A stretch of DNA of 64,000 nt from Streptosporangium saharense (lineage in GTDB: Bacteria > Actinomycetota > Actinomycetes > Streptosporangiales > Streptosporangiaceae). Made by a program: the position numbers and the translations under genes. Shown in pieces: positions 27,317 through 35,775 of this stretch. The DNA lies in contig NZ_JACHJP010000001.1 in the NCBI RefSeq assembly GCF_014203715.1, forward strand, positions 1,156,432 through 1,220,431, given 5' to 3'. Every line of letters begins with the position of its first letter. Positions within the stretch are counted from its first letter, which is position 1. Below the pieces are notes generated by a model. The model ran no database searches. It saw nothing but the letters and a program-made list of their open reading frames with translations, and was not told the DNA's origin.

Positions 27317-27741
27317 GCCTCTCCTCGCTCCTTCACGTCAAGCGGTCGTTTCCGCACTTGAATGGTGCTTCTCGGGGCATAGGTGGAAAAAGACACTTAT
27401 GACAGCGCTCATGTCACTGAACCTGTCATCCCCCCGGCACTCCGCCCGTCAGAGCCACGCCGTACGGCACGGCATGATCGTCAACAGGGCGTGGAGCCGC
27501 TGGTCAGGGCGTTGAGAGGCCGCGCGGGCGCGGTTGTGGCCGGGATCGGAGCCTGTCCCTGGACGGCCGTCGGCCCCTGTGATCTGTCACTGTTTGCCCG
27601 TTTCTGGCAGGCGATGGGAACGCCTCAGCACGACGCCCTCCCGGAGGCTTCGGAAGCCTCCGGGAGGGCGTCGTAGGCACGCTTGAGAACGGTGTGCCGG
27701 AGGGAGGCACACCGGTGCGCGTGCACGCCACCGGTCGCGGG
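27317..27741. other. 425-base intergenic region
   Basis: This region holds the minus-strand promoter of the cupin gene (probably within 27330-27420, the AT-richer part) and the terminator of the FHA regulator (27631-27673). A short open frame ending at 27515 has no ribosome site or recognisable content, and I do not call it. Confidence 0.5.
27631..27673 (-). terminator. terminator of the FHA-HTH gene
   Basis: The 20 bases at 27631-27650 (CGACGCCCTCCCGGAGGCTT) pair perfectly with 27654-27673 around the loop CGG. It lies about 70 bases beyond the stop of the minus-strand regulator at 27742. Confidence 0.8.
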
Positions 27742-28395
27742 CTAGGAAGCCCGGCGGTTGGTCGTCGTCGTGGCCGGTTGAGCCTCGGGGGGCCCGGCCG
27801 CGCGTTGCGGTGGCACCACCGGGGTCGGCCGGACCAGGCCAAGGGCGACCACCTCGTTGGCCAGCCTGGTGCGGCGGTTGGTGCCCTCGGGTATCCGGAA
27901 CTTCTGGTACAGCCGCAGCAGATGTTGTTTGACCGCGGCCTCCGTCACCACCAGGTCGTCGGCGATCTCCCGCGCGGTCGCGGGAGCGACGAACGCCTCG
28001 TCGGAGAGGGCTGGACGGCACAGTGACGTCAGCACGTCCACCTCCCGACGGGTCAGCTCGGGCGCCGCGGCGCGGCGCAGCTCGACCTCTGGAGCGAAGT
28101 CCTCACGTGGGACCCCGCCTATCCTGCCCCGCGCGGCTCCGAAGGAGACGACGTCGCCGTCGTCGAGCACCCTCCTCGCTATCGGCCTTCCGTTCACCCG
28201 TGTGCCGTTGCGGGACAGGCCCAGATCAACGACATACAGGTAGGGACCGCGCCGGACGAATTCCGCGTGCAGCCGGGAAACACTTGGATCGTTGAGCCGG
28301 ATGTCTACTCCCCGGCCACGCCCGATCGTCGTGATCTCGGGGCGCAACGGGACAACCTCGCCTGTGTCCTCGATGCGTATGAACGGCCCCTCCAC
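27742..28395 (-). CDS. FHA domain fused to LuxR-like HTH
   Basis: A 217-residue regulator with two domains. Residues 20-95 form an FHA phosphothreonine-binding domain with the conserved GR (25-26), SVSRLHAE (38-45) and SRNGTRVNG (61-69). Residues 112-182 form a LuxR/NarL-type helix-turn-helix (LTRREVDVLTSL, REIADDLVVTEAAVKQHLLRLYQKF). The tail is Pro- and Thr-rich. The GTG start follows GGGAGGA. The build suggests a transcription factor docked on phosphorylated partners of Ser/Thr kinases, such as the kinase at 33201. It is divergent from citrate synthase, a possible target. Confidence 0.85.
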   Translation of the reverse strand: MEGPFIRIEDTGEVVPLRPEITTIGRGRGVDIRLNDPSVSRLHAEFVRRGPYLYVVDLGLSRNGTRVNGRPIARRVLDDGDVVSFGAARGRIGGVPREDFAPEVELRRAAAPELTRREVDVLTSLCRPALSDEAFVAPATAREIADDLVVTEAAVKQHLLRLYQKFRIPEGTNRRTRLANEVVALGLVRPTPVVPPQRAAGPPEAQPATTTTNRRAS

Positions 28396-28577
28396 GGCAG
28401 TTCCTCCCCAGGTAGCCCGCCGTAACTATTCCTACAGCTGCGGCTTACCCAAACGAGGGGATGGGGAATCGCCTTTGCCGTAAGGAGAATCCCGCGTGAA
28501 ATTGGCCTTGACCTCTTGGGAAGGTTTGTCCTGCTCACGGGTAGACTTCGCTGGGAGAAAAGCGGGAGGAAACAGTC

Positions 28578-29699
28578 ATGGCGGACAAGCCCACAAAAGG
28601 TCTCGCCGATGTCGTGGCCGCGTCCACAGCGCTCAGCGACATCGACGGCCAGGCAGGTCGTCTCTTCTACCGTGGTTACGACATCCACGATCTCGCGGGC
28701 CGTACGACCTTCGAGGAGACCGCGCACCTGCTCCAGCACGGCAGCCTCCCGACCAGGCAGCAGCTCGCCGACTACGGCGCCGAGCTCGTCGGGGGACGCG
28801 CGCTCGGCGCGCTCGCCGAGGCGAACATCCCGGAGATAGCCGAGAAGCAGGCCCCCATGGAGGCCCTGCGCACGCTGGTCTCGCTGGCCTCCGGCGACGA
28901 TCAGGACAAGGACTCCAACAGCCCCGAGGCCAACCTGCGCAAGGCGGCCAGGCTCACCGCGCAGCAGCCGATCCTGGTGGCCCGCTACCACGCGGCCAGG
29001 ACGGGCACCGAGATCCCCGAGCCCGACCCCGAACTGAGCGTGGCCGCGAACTTCCTGCTCCAGATCACCGGGCGCGTCCCCGACCAGCACGCCGTCGAGG
29101 TCTTCGACACCTGCCTGGTCCTGCACGCCGACCACACCATGAACGCCTCGACCTTCGCCGCCCGCGTCTGCGCCGCGACGCTCTCCGACATGCACTCGGC
29201 CATCGTCGCGGCCATCGGCACCCTGAAGGGCCCCCTGCACGGAGGTGCGAACGAGCAGGTCATGCGGACCCTTGAGGCGCTCGACCCGGGCTCGGTGGCC
29301 CAGTCGGTGCGCGACAGGCTCGCCGCCCACGAGAAGATCATGGGCTTCGGGCACCGGGTCTACAAGACGGAGGACCCGAGGGCGACGCACCTGCGCAGGA
29401 TGTCCAAGGAACTCGCCGAGGCCTCCGGGGACGACACCTACTACCGGATGTCCAAGGAGATGGAGGAGGTCGTCTTCGAGACGAAGGGCCTCTACCCGAA
29501 CGTGGACTTCTACGCGGCGACCGTCTACCACTACCTCGGCATCCCGACCGACCTTTTCACTCCCGTCTTCTCGGTGAGCCGCATGTCAGGATGGACCGCA
29601 CATGTGATCGAACAGCACGCGGACAACCGGCTGATCCGCCCGGACAGTGAGTACGTCGGCGAGCGCGACCAGAAGTGGAAGCCGATCGACGAGCGATGA
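28578..29699 (+). CDS. citrate synthase family protein
   Basis: A 373-residue citrate synthase of the short, dimeric type. It has the catalytic residues His in LKGPLHGGANEQV, His in GFGHRVYKTEDPR and Asp in YPNVDFYAATVYHYLG. It condenses acetyl-CoA with oxaloacetate; paralogues in the same family act on propionyl-CoA (methylcitrate synthase), and sequence alone does not fully separate the two. The nearby icd, mdh and sucCD favour the TCA cycle role. GGGAGGA precedes the ATG by eight bases. A TAGACT at 28542 could be its -10. Confidence 0.92.
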   Translation: MADKPTKGLADVVAASTALSDIDGQAGRLFYRGYDIHDLAGRTTFEETAHLLQHGSLPTRQQLADYGAELVGGRALGALAEANIPEIAEKQAPMEALRTLVSLASGDDQDKDSNSPEANLRKAARLTAQQPILVARYHAARTGTEIPEPDPELSVAANFLLQITGRVPDQHAVEVFDTCLVLHADHTMNASTFAARVCAATLSDMHSAIVAAIGTLKGPLHGGANEQVMRTLEALDPGSVAQSVRDRLAAHEKIMGFGHRVYKTEDPRATHLRRMSKELAEASGDDTYYRMSKEMEEVVFETKGLYPNVDFYAATVYHYLGIPTDLFTPVFSVSRMSGWTAHVIEQHADNRLIRPDSEYVGERDQKWKPIDER

Positions 29700-29817
29700 G
29701 CCGGACACACGAGACAAGGGAAGACGGACGGACCGGCGGATGTCCGGGGACGCCGATGACGGGCCGGACGCGCACGGACGCGCGGAAACAGAAGGCCGCC
29801 GGGCACGGAGAAGAGCG

Positions 29818-30105
29818 GTGAACGCGGAGAACGCCGTCAGGGAACGGTGGGGACCGTACCCCCTGGTGCTGGTCGGCGCGGTCCTCGCCGTGGTCTTCGC
29901 CGTCGTGGCCGACCCCGAGTGGGGAGGCTTCGCCCTCGGCGCCGTCATGACGCTGGGCGCGCTGCTGCGCCTCGGCGGGGGAGGACGGCTCGCGGTGCGC
30001 CGCCCGGCGACCGACGCCGTCACCCTGGCGATCTTCGGCCTCGCGCTGATGGCGGGGTCGCTGCTGTTGCAGTATCCGTGGCTCATGCCGCGATACGGCA
30101 GATGA
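29818..30105 (+). CDS. DUF3017 membrane protein
   Basis: A 95-residue protein with three hydrophobic helices (YPLVLVGAVLAVVFAVVA, GFALGAVMTLGALLRL, AVTLAIFGLALMAGSLLL). It fits DUF3017, an actinomycete family found beside core metabolic genes. The GTG at 29818 has GGAG seven bases upstream. A longer frame from ATG 29740 would add 26 residues, but codon use there (several AGA, GAA and ACA) is unlike real genes in this genome, so I prefer the short form. It lies between citrate synthase and icd. Function unknown. Confidence 0.75.
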   Translation: MNAENAVRERWGPYPLVLVGAVLAVVFAVVADPEWGGFALGAVMTLGALLRLGGGGRLAVRRPATDAVTLAIFGLALMAGSLLLQYPWLMPRYGR

Positions 30106-30207
30106 CAGGGGGCGTCGCAGGCCGGTCAAACCCGTCCGATAGCCTCAACGGCCAGTGAGCCTCAAGGACTGTCTGGCCAGTGTTAGTTCAGAAGGGGAAC
30201 CACACGC

Positions 30208-31422
30208 ATGCCCAAGATCAAGGTAGAGGGCCCTGTCGTCGAGCTTGACGGCGACGAGATGACCCGGATCATCTGGCAGTTCATCAAGGACCAGCTGATC
30301 CTTCCCTACCTGGACGTCGACCTGAAGTACTACGACCTCGGGATCGAGCACCGTGACGCGACCGACGACCAGGTGACGATCGACGCCGCCAACGCGATCA
30401 AGCAGTACGGCGTCGGCGTCAAGTGCGCCACGATCACCCCCGACGAGGCCCGGGTCGAGGAGTTCGGCCTCAAGAAGATGTGGAAGTCCCCGAACGGGAC
30501 GATCCGTAACATCCTCGGCGGTGTCATCTTCCGTGAGCCGATCATCATGTCCAACGTGCCGAGGCTCGTGCCCGGCTGGACCAAGCCGATCGTCGTCGGC
30601 CGTCACGCCTTCGGTGACCAGTACCGCGCCACCGACCTCAAGGTCCCCGGCGAGGGCACGCTGACCCTCACCTTCACCCCGAAGGACGGCTCCGAGCCGA
30701 TCGAGCTGGACGTCTACGACTTCCCCGGCTCCGGTGTCGCCCTGGCCATGTACAACCTGGACGAGTCGATCCGCGACTTCGCGCGGGCGTCCATGCGGTA
30801 CGGCCTGGCCCGCAACTACCCGGTCTACCTCTCCACGAAGAACACGATCCTCAAGGCCTACGACGGCCGGTTCAAGGACATCTTCGCCGAGGTCTACGAG
30901 ACCGAGTTCAAGGCCGAGTTCGAGGCCGCGGGCATCACCTACGAGCACCGCCTCATCGACGACATGGTCGCCGCGGCGCTCAAGTGGGAGGGCGGCTACG
31001 TCTGGGCCTGCAAGAACTACGACGGTGACGTCCAGTCCGACACCGTCGCCCAGGGCTTCGGCTCGCTGGGCCTGATGACCTCCGTCCTGCTGACCCCCGA
31101 CGGCCGCACCGTCGAGGCCGAGGCCGCCCACGGCACCGTGACCCGTCACTACCGTGAGCACCAGAAGGGCAACCCCACCTCCACCAACCCGATCGCCTCG
31201 ATCTTCGCGTGGACCCGTGGCCTGGCCCACCGTGGCAAGCTCGACAACACCCCCGCGGTGATCGACTTCGCCGAGAAGCTGGAGCAGGTCTGCGTCGAGA
31301 CCGTCGAGAGCGGCCAGATGACCAAGGACCTCGCCCTCCTGGTCGGCGGCGACGCCAAGTGGCTGACCACCCAGGACTTCCTGGCGGCCCTGGACGAGAA
31401 CCTCAAGAAGAAGATGGCCTGA
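30208..31422 (+). CDS. icd: NADP-dependent isocitrate dehydrogenase, dimeric type
   Basis: A 404-residue isocitrate dehydrogenase of the eukaryote-like homodimeric class (type II). It starts [20 protein letters not shown]. Other features are the substrate loop [13 protein letters not shown] with its Ser and Asn, [12 protein letters not shown], the metal-binding Asp pair region [16 protein letters not shown], and [16 protein letters not shown] with [10 protein letters not shown] for NADP. Streptomyces use a monomeric enzyme of about 740 residues, so this form helps exclude that genus. AGAAGGGGA precedes the ATG. A hairpin follows the stop. Confidence 0.97.
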   Translation: MPKIKVEGPVVELDGDEMTRIIWQFIKDQLILPYLDVDLKYYDLGIEHRDATDDQVTIDAANAIKQYGVGVKCATITPDEARVEEFGLKKMWKSPNGTIRNILGGVIFREPIIMSNVPRLVPGWTKPIVVGRHAFGDQYRATDLKVPGEGTLTLTFTPKDGSEPIELDVYDFPGSGVALAMYNLDESIRDFARASMRYGLARNYPVYLSTKNTILKAYDGRFKDIFAEVYETEFKAEFEAAGITYEHRLIDDMVAAALKWEGGYVWACKNYDGDVQSDTVAQGFGSLGLMTSVLLTPDGRTVEAEAAHGTVTRHYREHQKGNPTSTNPIASIFAWTRGLAHRGKLDNTPAVIDFAEKLEQVCVETVESGQMTKDLALLVGGDAKWLTTQDFLAALDENLKKKMA

Positions 31423-31441
31423 GAGCCGTCCTCCCACCCGG

Positions 31442-31467
31442 AGGGGCCGCCACCTCGGGCGGCCCCT
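31442..31467 (+). terminator. terminator of icd
   Basis: AGGGGCCGCC (31442-31451) pairs perfectly with GGCGGCCCCT (31458-31467) around a six-base loop, followed by TCCGTCTGT, 19 bases after the icd stop. Confidence 0.8.
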
Positions 31468-31480
31468 TCCGTCTGTGCGC

Positions 31481-33010
31481 TCACGGCCCGGTGAGGTCGC
31501 CGAGCACGATCGTCTCCCCGTCCGGCAGCCCGGCGACCCGGTGCAGCCGTCCGGTGATCGCGTCGACCCTGAAGAAGCCGAGCAGGTCCCCGGTCCGTTT
31601 GTCGGTCAGCTTGACGACGACCTCGCGGACGTTCGGCCAGCCGAGGACCTCCGCCGAGGTGGGGTCGCCCAGCGAGGGCAGCGGCAGGTCCCTGAAGACC
31701 TTCCTGGTCCTGGCGTCGATGACGTGCAGGCGGTCGCTGCCGCCCTTGCCCGGACTGACCGCGGCCGAGAACCGCCCGCTCGGCGAGTCGGACCAGACCC
31801 GGTAGTTCTCCCGCATCCAGTCGGCGGACTTCTCGGCGGCCGTCCGCCCCTCGGGCAGCGACGTCACGGCGCCGGTGGCGAAGTCGGTGCGCAGCCGCCG
31901 TCCGCTCAGCTCGACGACGAAGACGCCGCCGTCGCGCGAGACGCTCACCCCGGTCCCCGTCTCGGTGTCCGCGGGGACCAGGCTGGGCGAGAGGTACCTC
32001 TTCTCGCCGCTGTGCAGGTCGTGGGCGACATATCGCCCCTCAGCGGCGCTGAGATAGGCGATGCGCCGCCCGTCGCCGCTGATGGCGGGTGTGAGGCGCC
32101 AGTAGCTCCAGTCGTCGCCGTGGGCCAGGTGCTGGGCAGCGTCGGGCACCTTCACCGTGGACTCGCAGTGGCCGGGACGCTCGCACTCGACAGATTCGAG
32201 CGCGGGACGGCCCTCGTCGCCCCCGGTCAGCTTCAGCGTCCAGCCCGCGCAGGTGACCTTCCCGGCCCGCGAGGGCGCTGGCTTGCCGTCGGTCGAGGCG
32301 CCGTCGTCGGGACACTTGTCCGGTACGGCGTAGCGGATCGTGAACGACGTCCTGGGCGTCTGCCACGCCTGCGGGCCGGGTCCCACGGCCGAGTCCGCCC
32401 TGGTCGAGGCGATCTGGTTGCGTTCGCCGAGCGCGGAGTTCCACACCTGTCCCTGCTGCAGGGTGAAGGCCGCGATCAACCCGACCGGGACCAGACCGGC
32501 GACCGCGGTCAGGACCGCCCCCCGGACGCGGCGGCGGCGCAGCGCGCGCATGGACCTGGTGGCGAGGTCGGGGACCGAGGCCTCGCCCGCCGTGGTGGCC
32601 AGCCTGGTGCCCAGCCGCTTGGCGTCGCCCTTGGCCAGGGCGGTCACGGCCTCGGAGACCTCCGTCTCGACGACCTCCTGGGACAGGCCGAGGGCGGTGG
32701 CCATCTCCTCGTGCGTCCTGCCGTCGTGCAGGCACGCCACGACGAGCACCCGCCTGAGCGGGGGCAGCCGCAGCAGTGCCGTCGCCCTCGTCGTGACGGG
32801 CCGTCGCAGATAGCGGCGGTACATCGTGATCTGGGCGTGGACGGTGGGGTTCTCCCAGAGTGTCGGGGGCCAGCTCAGCCCGACCGAGCGCAGGGACCCC
32901 AGGGTGAGCCGGATGGCCTGGTCGTGGCTACCGGTGAGGAGCAGGGCCGTGCCGACCAGGAGACGCTGATCGCGCTGGATGAAGTCGCGATAACCGGTGT
33001 ATCGGCGCAT
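31481..33010 (-). CDS. sigma-like domain fused through a TM helix to a probable beta-propeller
   Basis: A 509-residue fusion. Residues 8-126 look like a SigE-type ECF sigma factor with a worn region 2 (RDFIQRDQRLLVGTALLLTG) and a better region 4 helix-turn-helix (LPPLRRVLVVACLHDGRTHEEMATALGLSQEVVETEV). A single hydrophobic helix follows at 163-184. About 320 residues outside the membrane then contain repeated strand-rich WD/TolB-like pieces (AISGDGRRIAYLSAAEG, VSVSRDGGVFVVELSG, WSDSPSGRFSAAVSP). The build implies a membrane-tethered transcription regulator with an external sensor, although region 2 may no longer bind -10 DNA. It is divergent from the kinase at 33201. ATG 33010 is chosen over an adjoining TTG. 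Confidence 0.75.
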   Translation of the reverse strand: MRRYTGYRDFIQRDQRLLVGTALLLTGSHDQAIRLTLGSLRSVGLSWPPTLWENPTVHAQITMYRRYLRRPVTTRATALLRLPPLRRVLVVACLHDGRTHEEMATALGLSQEVVETEVSEAVTALAKGDAKRLGTRLATTAGEASVPDLATRSMRALRRRRVRGAVLTAVAGLVPVGLIAAFTLQQGQVWNSALGERNQIASTRADSAVGPGPQAWQTPRTSFTIRYAVPDKCPDDGASTDGKPAPSRAGKVTCAGWTLKLTGGDEGRPALESVECERPGHCESTVKVPDAAQHLAHGDDWSYWRLTPAISGDGRRIAYLSAAEGRYVAHDLHSGEKRYLSPSLVPADTETGTGVSVSRDGGVFVVELSGRRLRTDFATGAVTSLPEGRTAAEKSADWMRENYRVWSDSPSGRFSAAVSPGKGGSDRLHVIDARTRKVFRDLPLPSLGDPTSAEVLGWPNVREVVVKLTDKRTGDLLGFFRVDAITGRLHRVAGLPDGETIVLGDLTGP

Positions 33011-33200
33011 CAAGGATTGGCTCCGCTTTGACTGAAGGAACGGTCAACGGTAGCGATCTAAGCGCGTGGCGCGCCATCTTGGGGTGGTTTGTCGGTAATC
33101 GGGCAGGTCGGCATGTCCAGAAAACCCGCTGCGGGCCGTACAGGACGGAGATGGGGGGCGCGGGGTCGTAAAGTTTGGCTGGTCGGGGAGTCACCGGATC

Positions 33201-35204
33201 GTGAGGACGATGATGCCGCAGATCGCGCCGCTGGAGGCGGGGGAACCGCGCCAGCTCGGGCAGTTCCGCATTGTCGGCCGCATCGGGGAGGGCGGCCAGG
33301 GGATCGTCTACCTGGGCGAGACCGCGGAGGGGGAGCGTGCGGCGATCAAGCTGCTGCACGTGAAGTTCTCCGGCGACACGATCGCCAGGTCCCGCTTCGC
33401 CAGGGAGGCGCGCGCCGCCCGCAGGGTCGCCTCCTTCTGTACGGCGGGCGTGATCGACGTCGATCTGGACGGCGACACCCCCTACATCGCGAGCGAGTAC
33501 ATCGAGGGCAGGTCCCTGCGGGAGGTCGTCGAGGCCGAGGGGCCACTGCGCGGCACCGCCCTGCAGCGGCTCGCGGTCGGCACCGCGACCGCCCTGACCG
33601 CCATCCACCAGGCCGCGATCGTGCACCGCGACTTCAAACCGGACAACGTGCTCATCGCCGCAGACGGCCCCCGGGTCGTGGACTTCGGCATCGCCCGCGT
33701 CATCGACTCGACCGGCACGATCACCAGCAGGGCCATCGGTACCCCCGCCTACATGGCCCCCGAGCAGGTCTCCGGCGGCGACGTCGGCCCGCACACGGAC
33801 GTCTTCGCCTGGGGGGCGACCATCGCCTTCGCCGCGACGGGGGAGACGGCCTTCGCGGGCGGCTCGATCGCGGTGGTGCTCAACCGCATCCTCAACCACG
33901 AGGTCGACATCGACGCCCTGCCAGAGCCGCTGCGCGGCGTGGTCGGCGCGGCGCTGTCCAAGGCGCCCGACGAGCGTCCCTCCGCCGACCAGATCCTGCT
34001 GCGGCTGCTCGGCCACCCGGAGACCGTCAACGCCTCGCCCGCGGTGCTCAACGAGGGGGCGCAGGTCGCGGGCCCCGACGACGAGACCAGCCCGATCAGG
34101 ATGCCGGTCCGCGAGCAGCCGCCCACGGTCAGGATCCCGCGCTCCCAGACCTCCCCGGCGATCCCGCCACCCCAGCCCCCGCGCCCCCAGGCGGTGCCGT
34201 ACGGCCAGCACCCGGGGTATGCCGAGCGCCCGCCGGACGTCTATCCGCCGAGCTGGCAGGGGACTGTCGCGAGCCAGCCTCCGCTCCCGGCTCCCCGGCG
34301 GCGTTCGCGGGGGCGCTGGATCGCCGCGGCCGTCGTCGTCCTGCTGGTCGCGGGGGCGGGCGTGGCCGCCTACGTCTCGGGCTGGCGGCCCGCGTTCGGC
34401 ACGGGGGTACGGCAGGCGAGCCTGCCGCCGGTCACCCCGGGCAAGTCCACGAAGAGCTTCTCCTCGGTCGTGGACAAGGCCGCGAGCACCCACAAACTGA
34501 CCATCGGCATGCGTGACTTCCTGCCCGGCATCGCGCTGAACAACGACGGCGCCTGGCAGGGCTTCGAGGTTGACCTGGCGACCGCGATCGCCAAGGAGCT
34601 CGGCGTGCCCGCGAGCGGGATCACCTTCAGGGGCACCTCCCGGGAGGAACGGCCCAGGCTGCTGGCCTCCGGGGAGATCGACCTGGTCGTCTCGACCTAC
34701 GCGATCAACAAGGCGGACGACGTCACCTTCGCCGGGCCGTACTACGTGGCGCACGTGGACGTGCTCGTCAAGGGCGGCTCGGCGATCGACTCCGCCGCCG
34801 ACCTCGAAGGCCGCAGGATCTGCCAGCCGGGGGCGAGCGCCTCGGTCGGCGACCTCCAGGGCGTGGTCAAGCGGCTGGACCTGGTCGCGGCGAACACCTA
34901 CACCGAGTGCATGAACCTGCTGCAGGCCGGAAAGGTGGACGCGATCCCCGGCGACGACCTGGTGCTCGCGGGCTTCGCCGACCGGGAGAGCATCCGTTAC
35001 AAGGTGGTCGGGCTCAAGCTCACCGACGAGCGCTACGCGGTTGCCGTCAAGAAGGGCGACGAGCGCACCTGCAGGGCGGTCCAGGGTGCGATCGTGAGCC
35101 TCTACGGCGACGGCACGATCGGCAGGCTGCTCGACCGGCACTTCTCCAGGGTGGACTTCCCCACCAGGGAGGACACCGTTCCCACGATGGCCGGGTGCGG
35201 CTGA
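33201..35204 (+). CDS. Ser/Thr protein kinase with extracellular solute-binding sensor
   Basis: A 667-residue receptor kinase. The cytoplasmic kinase domain (about 20-275) is complete: glycine loop IGEGGQGIVY, Lys50 in AAIK, catalytic Asp144 in HRDFKPDN, DFG at 161-163, and an activation loop with GTPAYMAPEQ. A Pro-rich linker leads to one membrane helix (about 373-392). The outside part (about 430-655) is a type 3 periplasmic binding protein (LTIGMRDFLPGIALNNDGAWQGFEVDLATAIA, SGEIDLVVSTYAINKADDV), the fold that binds amino acids such as glutamine or glutamate. It should sense an extracellular amino acid-like ligand. The GTG start follows GGGGAG at ten bases. Confidence 0.9.
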   Translation: MRTMMPQIAPLEAGEPRQLGQFRIVGRIGEGGQGIVYLGETAEGERAAIKLLHVKFSGDTIARSRFAREARAARRVASFCTAGVIDVDLDGDTPYIASEYIEGRSLREVVEAEGPLRGTALQRLAVGTATALTAIHQAAIVHRDFKPDNVLIAADGPRVVDFGIARVIDSTGTITSRAIGTPAYMAPEQVSGGDVGPHTDVFAWGATIAFAATGETAFAGGSIAVVLNRILNHEVDIDALPEPLRGVVGAALSKAPDERPSADQILLRLLGHPETVNASPAVLNEGAQVAGPDDETSPIRMPVREQPPTVRIPRSQTSPAIPPPQPPRPQAVPYGQHPGYAERPPDVYPPSWQGTVASQPPLPAPRRRSRGRWIAAAVVVLLVAGAGVAAYVSGWRPAFGTGVRQASLPPVTPGKSTKSFSSVVDKAASTHKLTIGMRDFLPGIALNNDGAWQGFEVDLATAIAKELGVPASGITFRGTSREERPRLLASGEIDLVVSTYAINKADDVTFAGPYYVAHVDVLVKGGSAIDSAADLEGRRICQPGASASVGDLQGVVKRLDLVAANTYTECMNLLQAGKVDAIPGDDLVLAGFADRESIRYKVVGLKLTDERYAVAVKKGDERTCRAVQGAIVSLYGDGTIGRLLDRHFSRVDFPTREDTVPTMAGCG

Positions 35205-35206
35205 GG

Positions 35207-35743
35207 TCAGCCCTGCCCGGCCGACCTCTCGATCTCGGCGGCGGTCTCCTCGGCCCAGTCGCGCAGCAGGCGGGTCTGCCGGATGCCCAGGTCCAGGGCG
35301 TAGCGCCCGAAGGTGGGCTTGCGCCAGGCGGAGTTCTCCGACCGCCTGGCGCGGATGTCCTCAAGTTTGGCCAGTTTCGCGGCGTGCACCTCGGCCTGCT
35401 CGCGCAGCAGCGCGACGGCCTCGTGCGGTTCGATCGTGGGCAGCAGGAAGGCGCGCAGCGCCGCCTCGCTGCGGTGCATGCGTGCGGGCTGCTCGTCCAG
35501 CATCCACGCGCGCAGCTCCGCCGACCCCTCCTCGGTGATCTCGTAGGTCTTCCTGCCGCGCGGTCCGGCCTCCTCGACCGTGACCAGCCCCTCGGCGGCC
35601 ATCTTGTTCAGCTCCGGATAGATCTGGCTGTGTCTTGCCTGCCAGGCGTTGTTGATCGAGCTCTCGAAGAGCTTCGTCAGGTCGTAGCCGCTTGAGGGAC
35701 CCGCGGCGGTCAGCAGGCCGAGGAGCGCGATCCGGAGAGACAT
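35207..35743 (-). CDS. PadR family transcriptional regulator
   Basis: A 178-residue regulator with the PadR winged helix (RIALLGLLTAAGPSSGYDLTKLFESS, HSQIYPELNKMAAEGLV, GRKTYEITEEG) and the C-terminal helical dimerisation region. It is divergent from a drug exporter of the DHA2 class, a classic PadR target. The 25-base gap between them contains a perfect palindrome at the exporter start (35764-35775). Its stop lies two bases from the convergent kinase stop. Confidence 0.92.
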   Translation of the reverse strand: MSLRIALLGLLTAAGPSSGYDLTKLFESSINNAWQARHSQIYPELNKMAAEGLVTVEEAGPRGRKTYEITEEGSAELRAWMLDEQPARMHRSEAALRAFLLPTIEPHEAVALLREQAEVHAAKLAKLEDIRARRSENSAWRKPTFGRYALDLGIRQTRLLRDWAEETAAEIERSAGQG

Positions 35744-35763
35744 GGCCTCATCTTAACTACGCG

Positions 35764-35775
35764 TTGACATGTCAA
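35764..35775. promoter_or_regulatory. PadR-type operator overlapping the exporter start
   Basis: TTGACATGTCAA is a perfect 12-base palindrome at 35764-35775 and contains the ATG (35769) of the exporter. GACATGTGTC (35793-35802) is a related half-palindrome. TAACTA at 35754-35759 could be a -10 giving a leaderless exporter mRNA, so a bound repressor would cover the transcription start. Confidence 0.6.

Noticed and set aside
27309-27515. Small open frame between the cupin and FHA genes
   Set aside because: No ribosome site and no domain, and it overlaps the likely promoter of the cupin gene.
29647-29817. Longer N-terminus for the DUF3017 protein
   Set aside because: It would overlap citrate synthase, and its later part has A-rich codons unlike the genome; GTG 29818 has a ribosome site.
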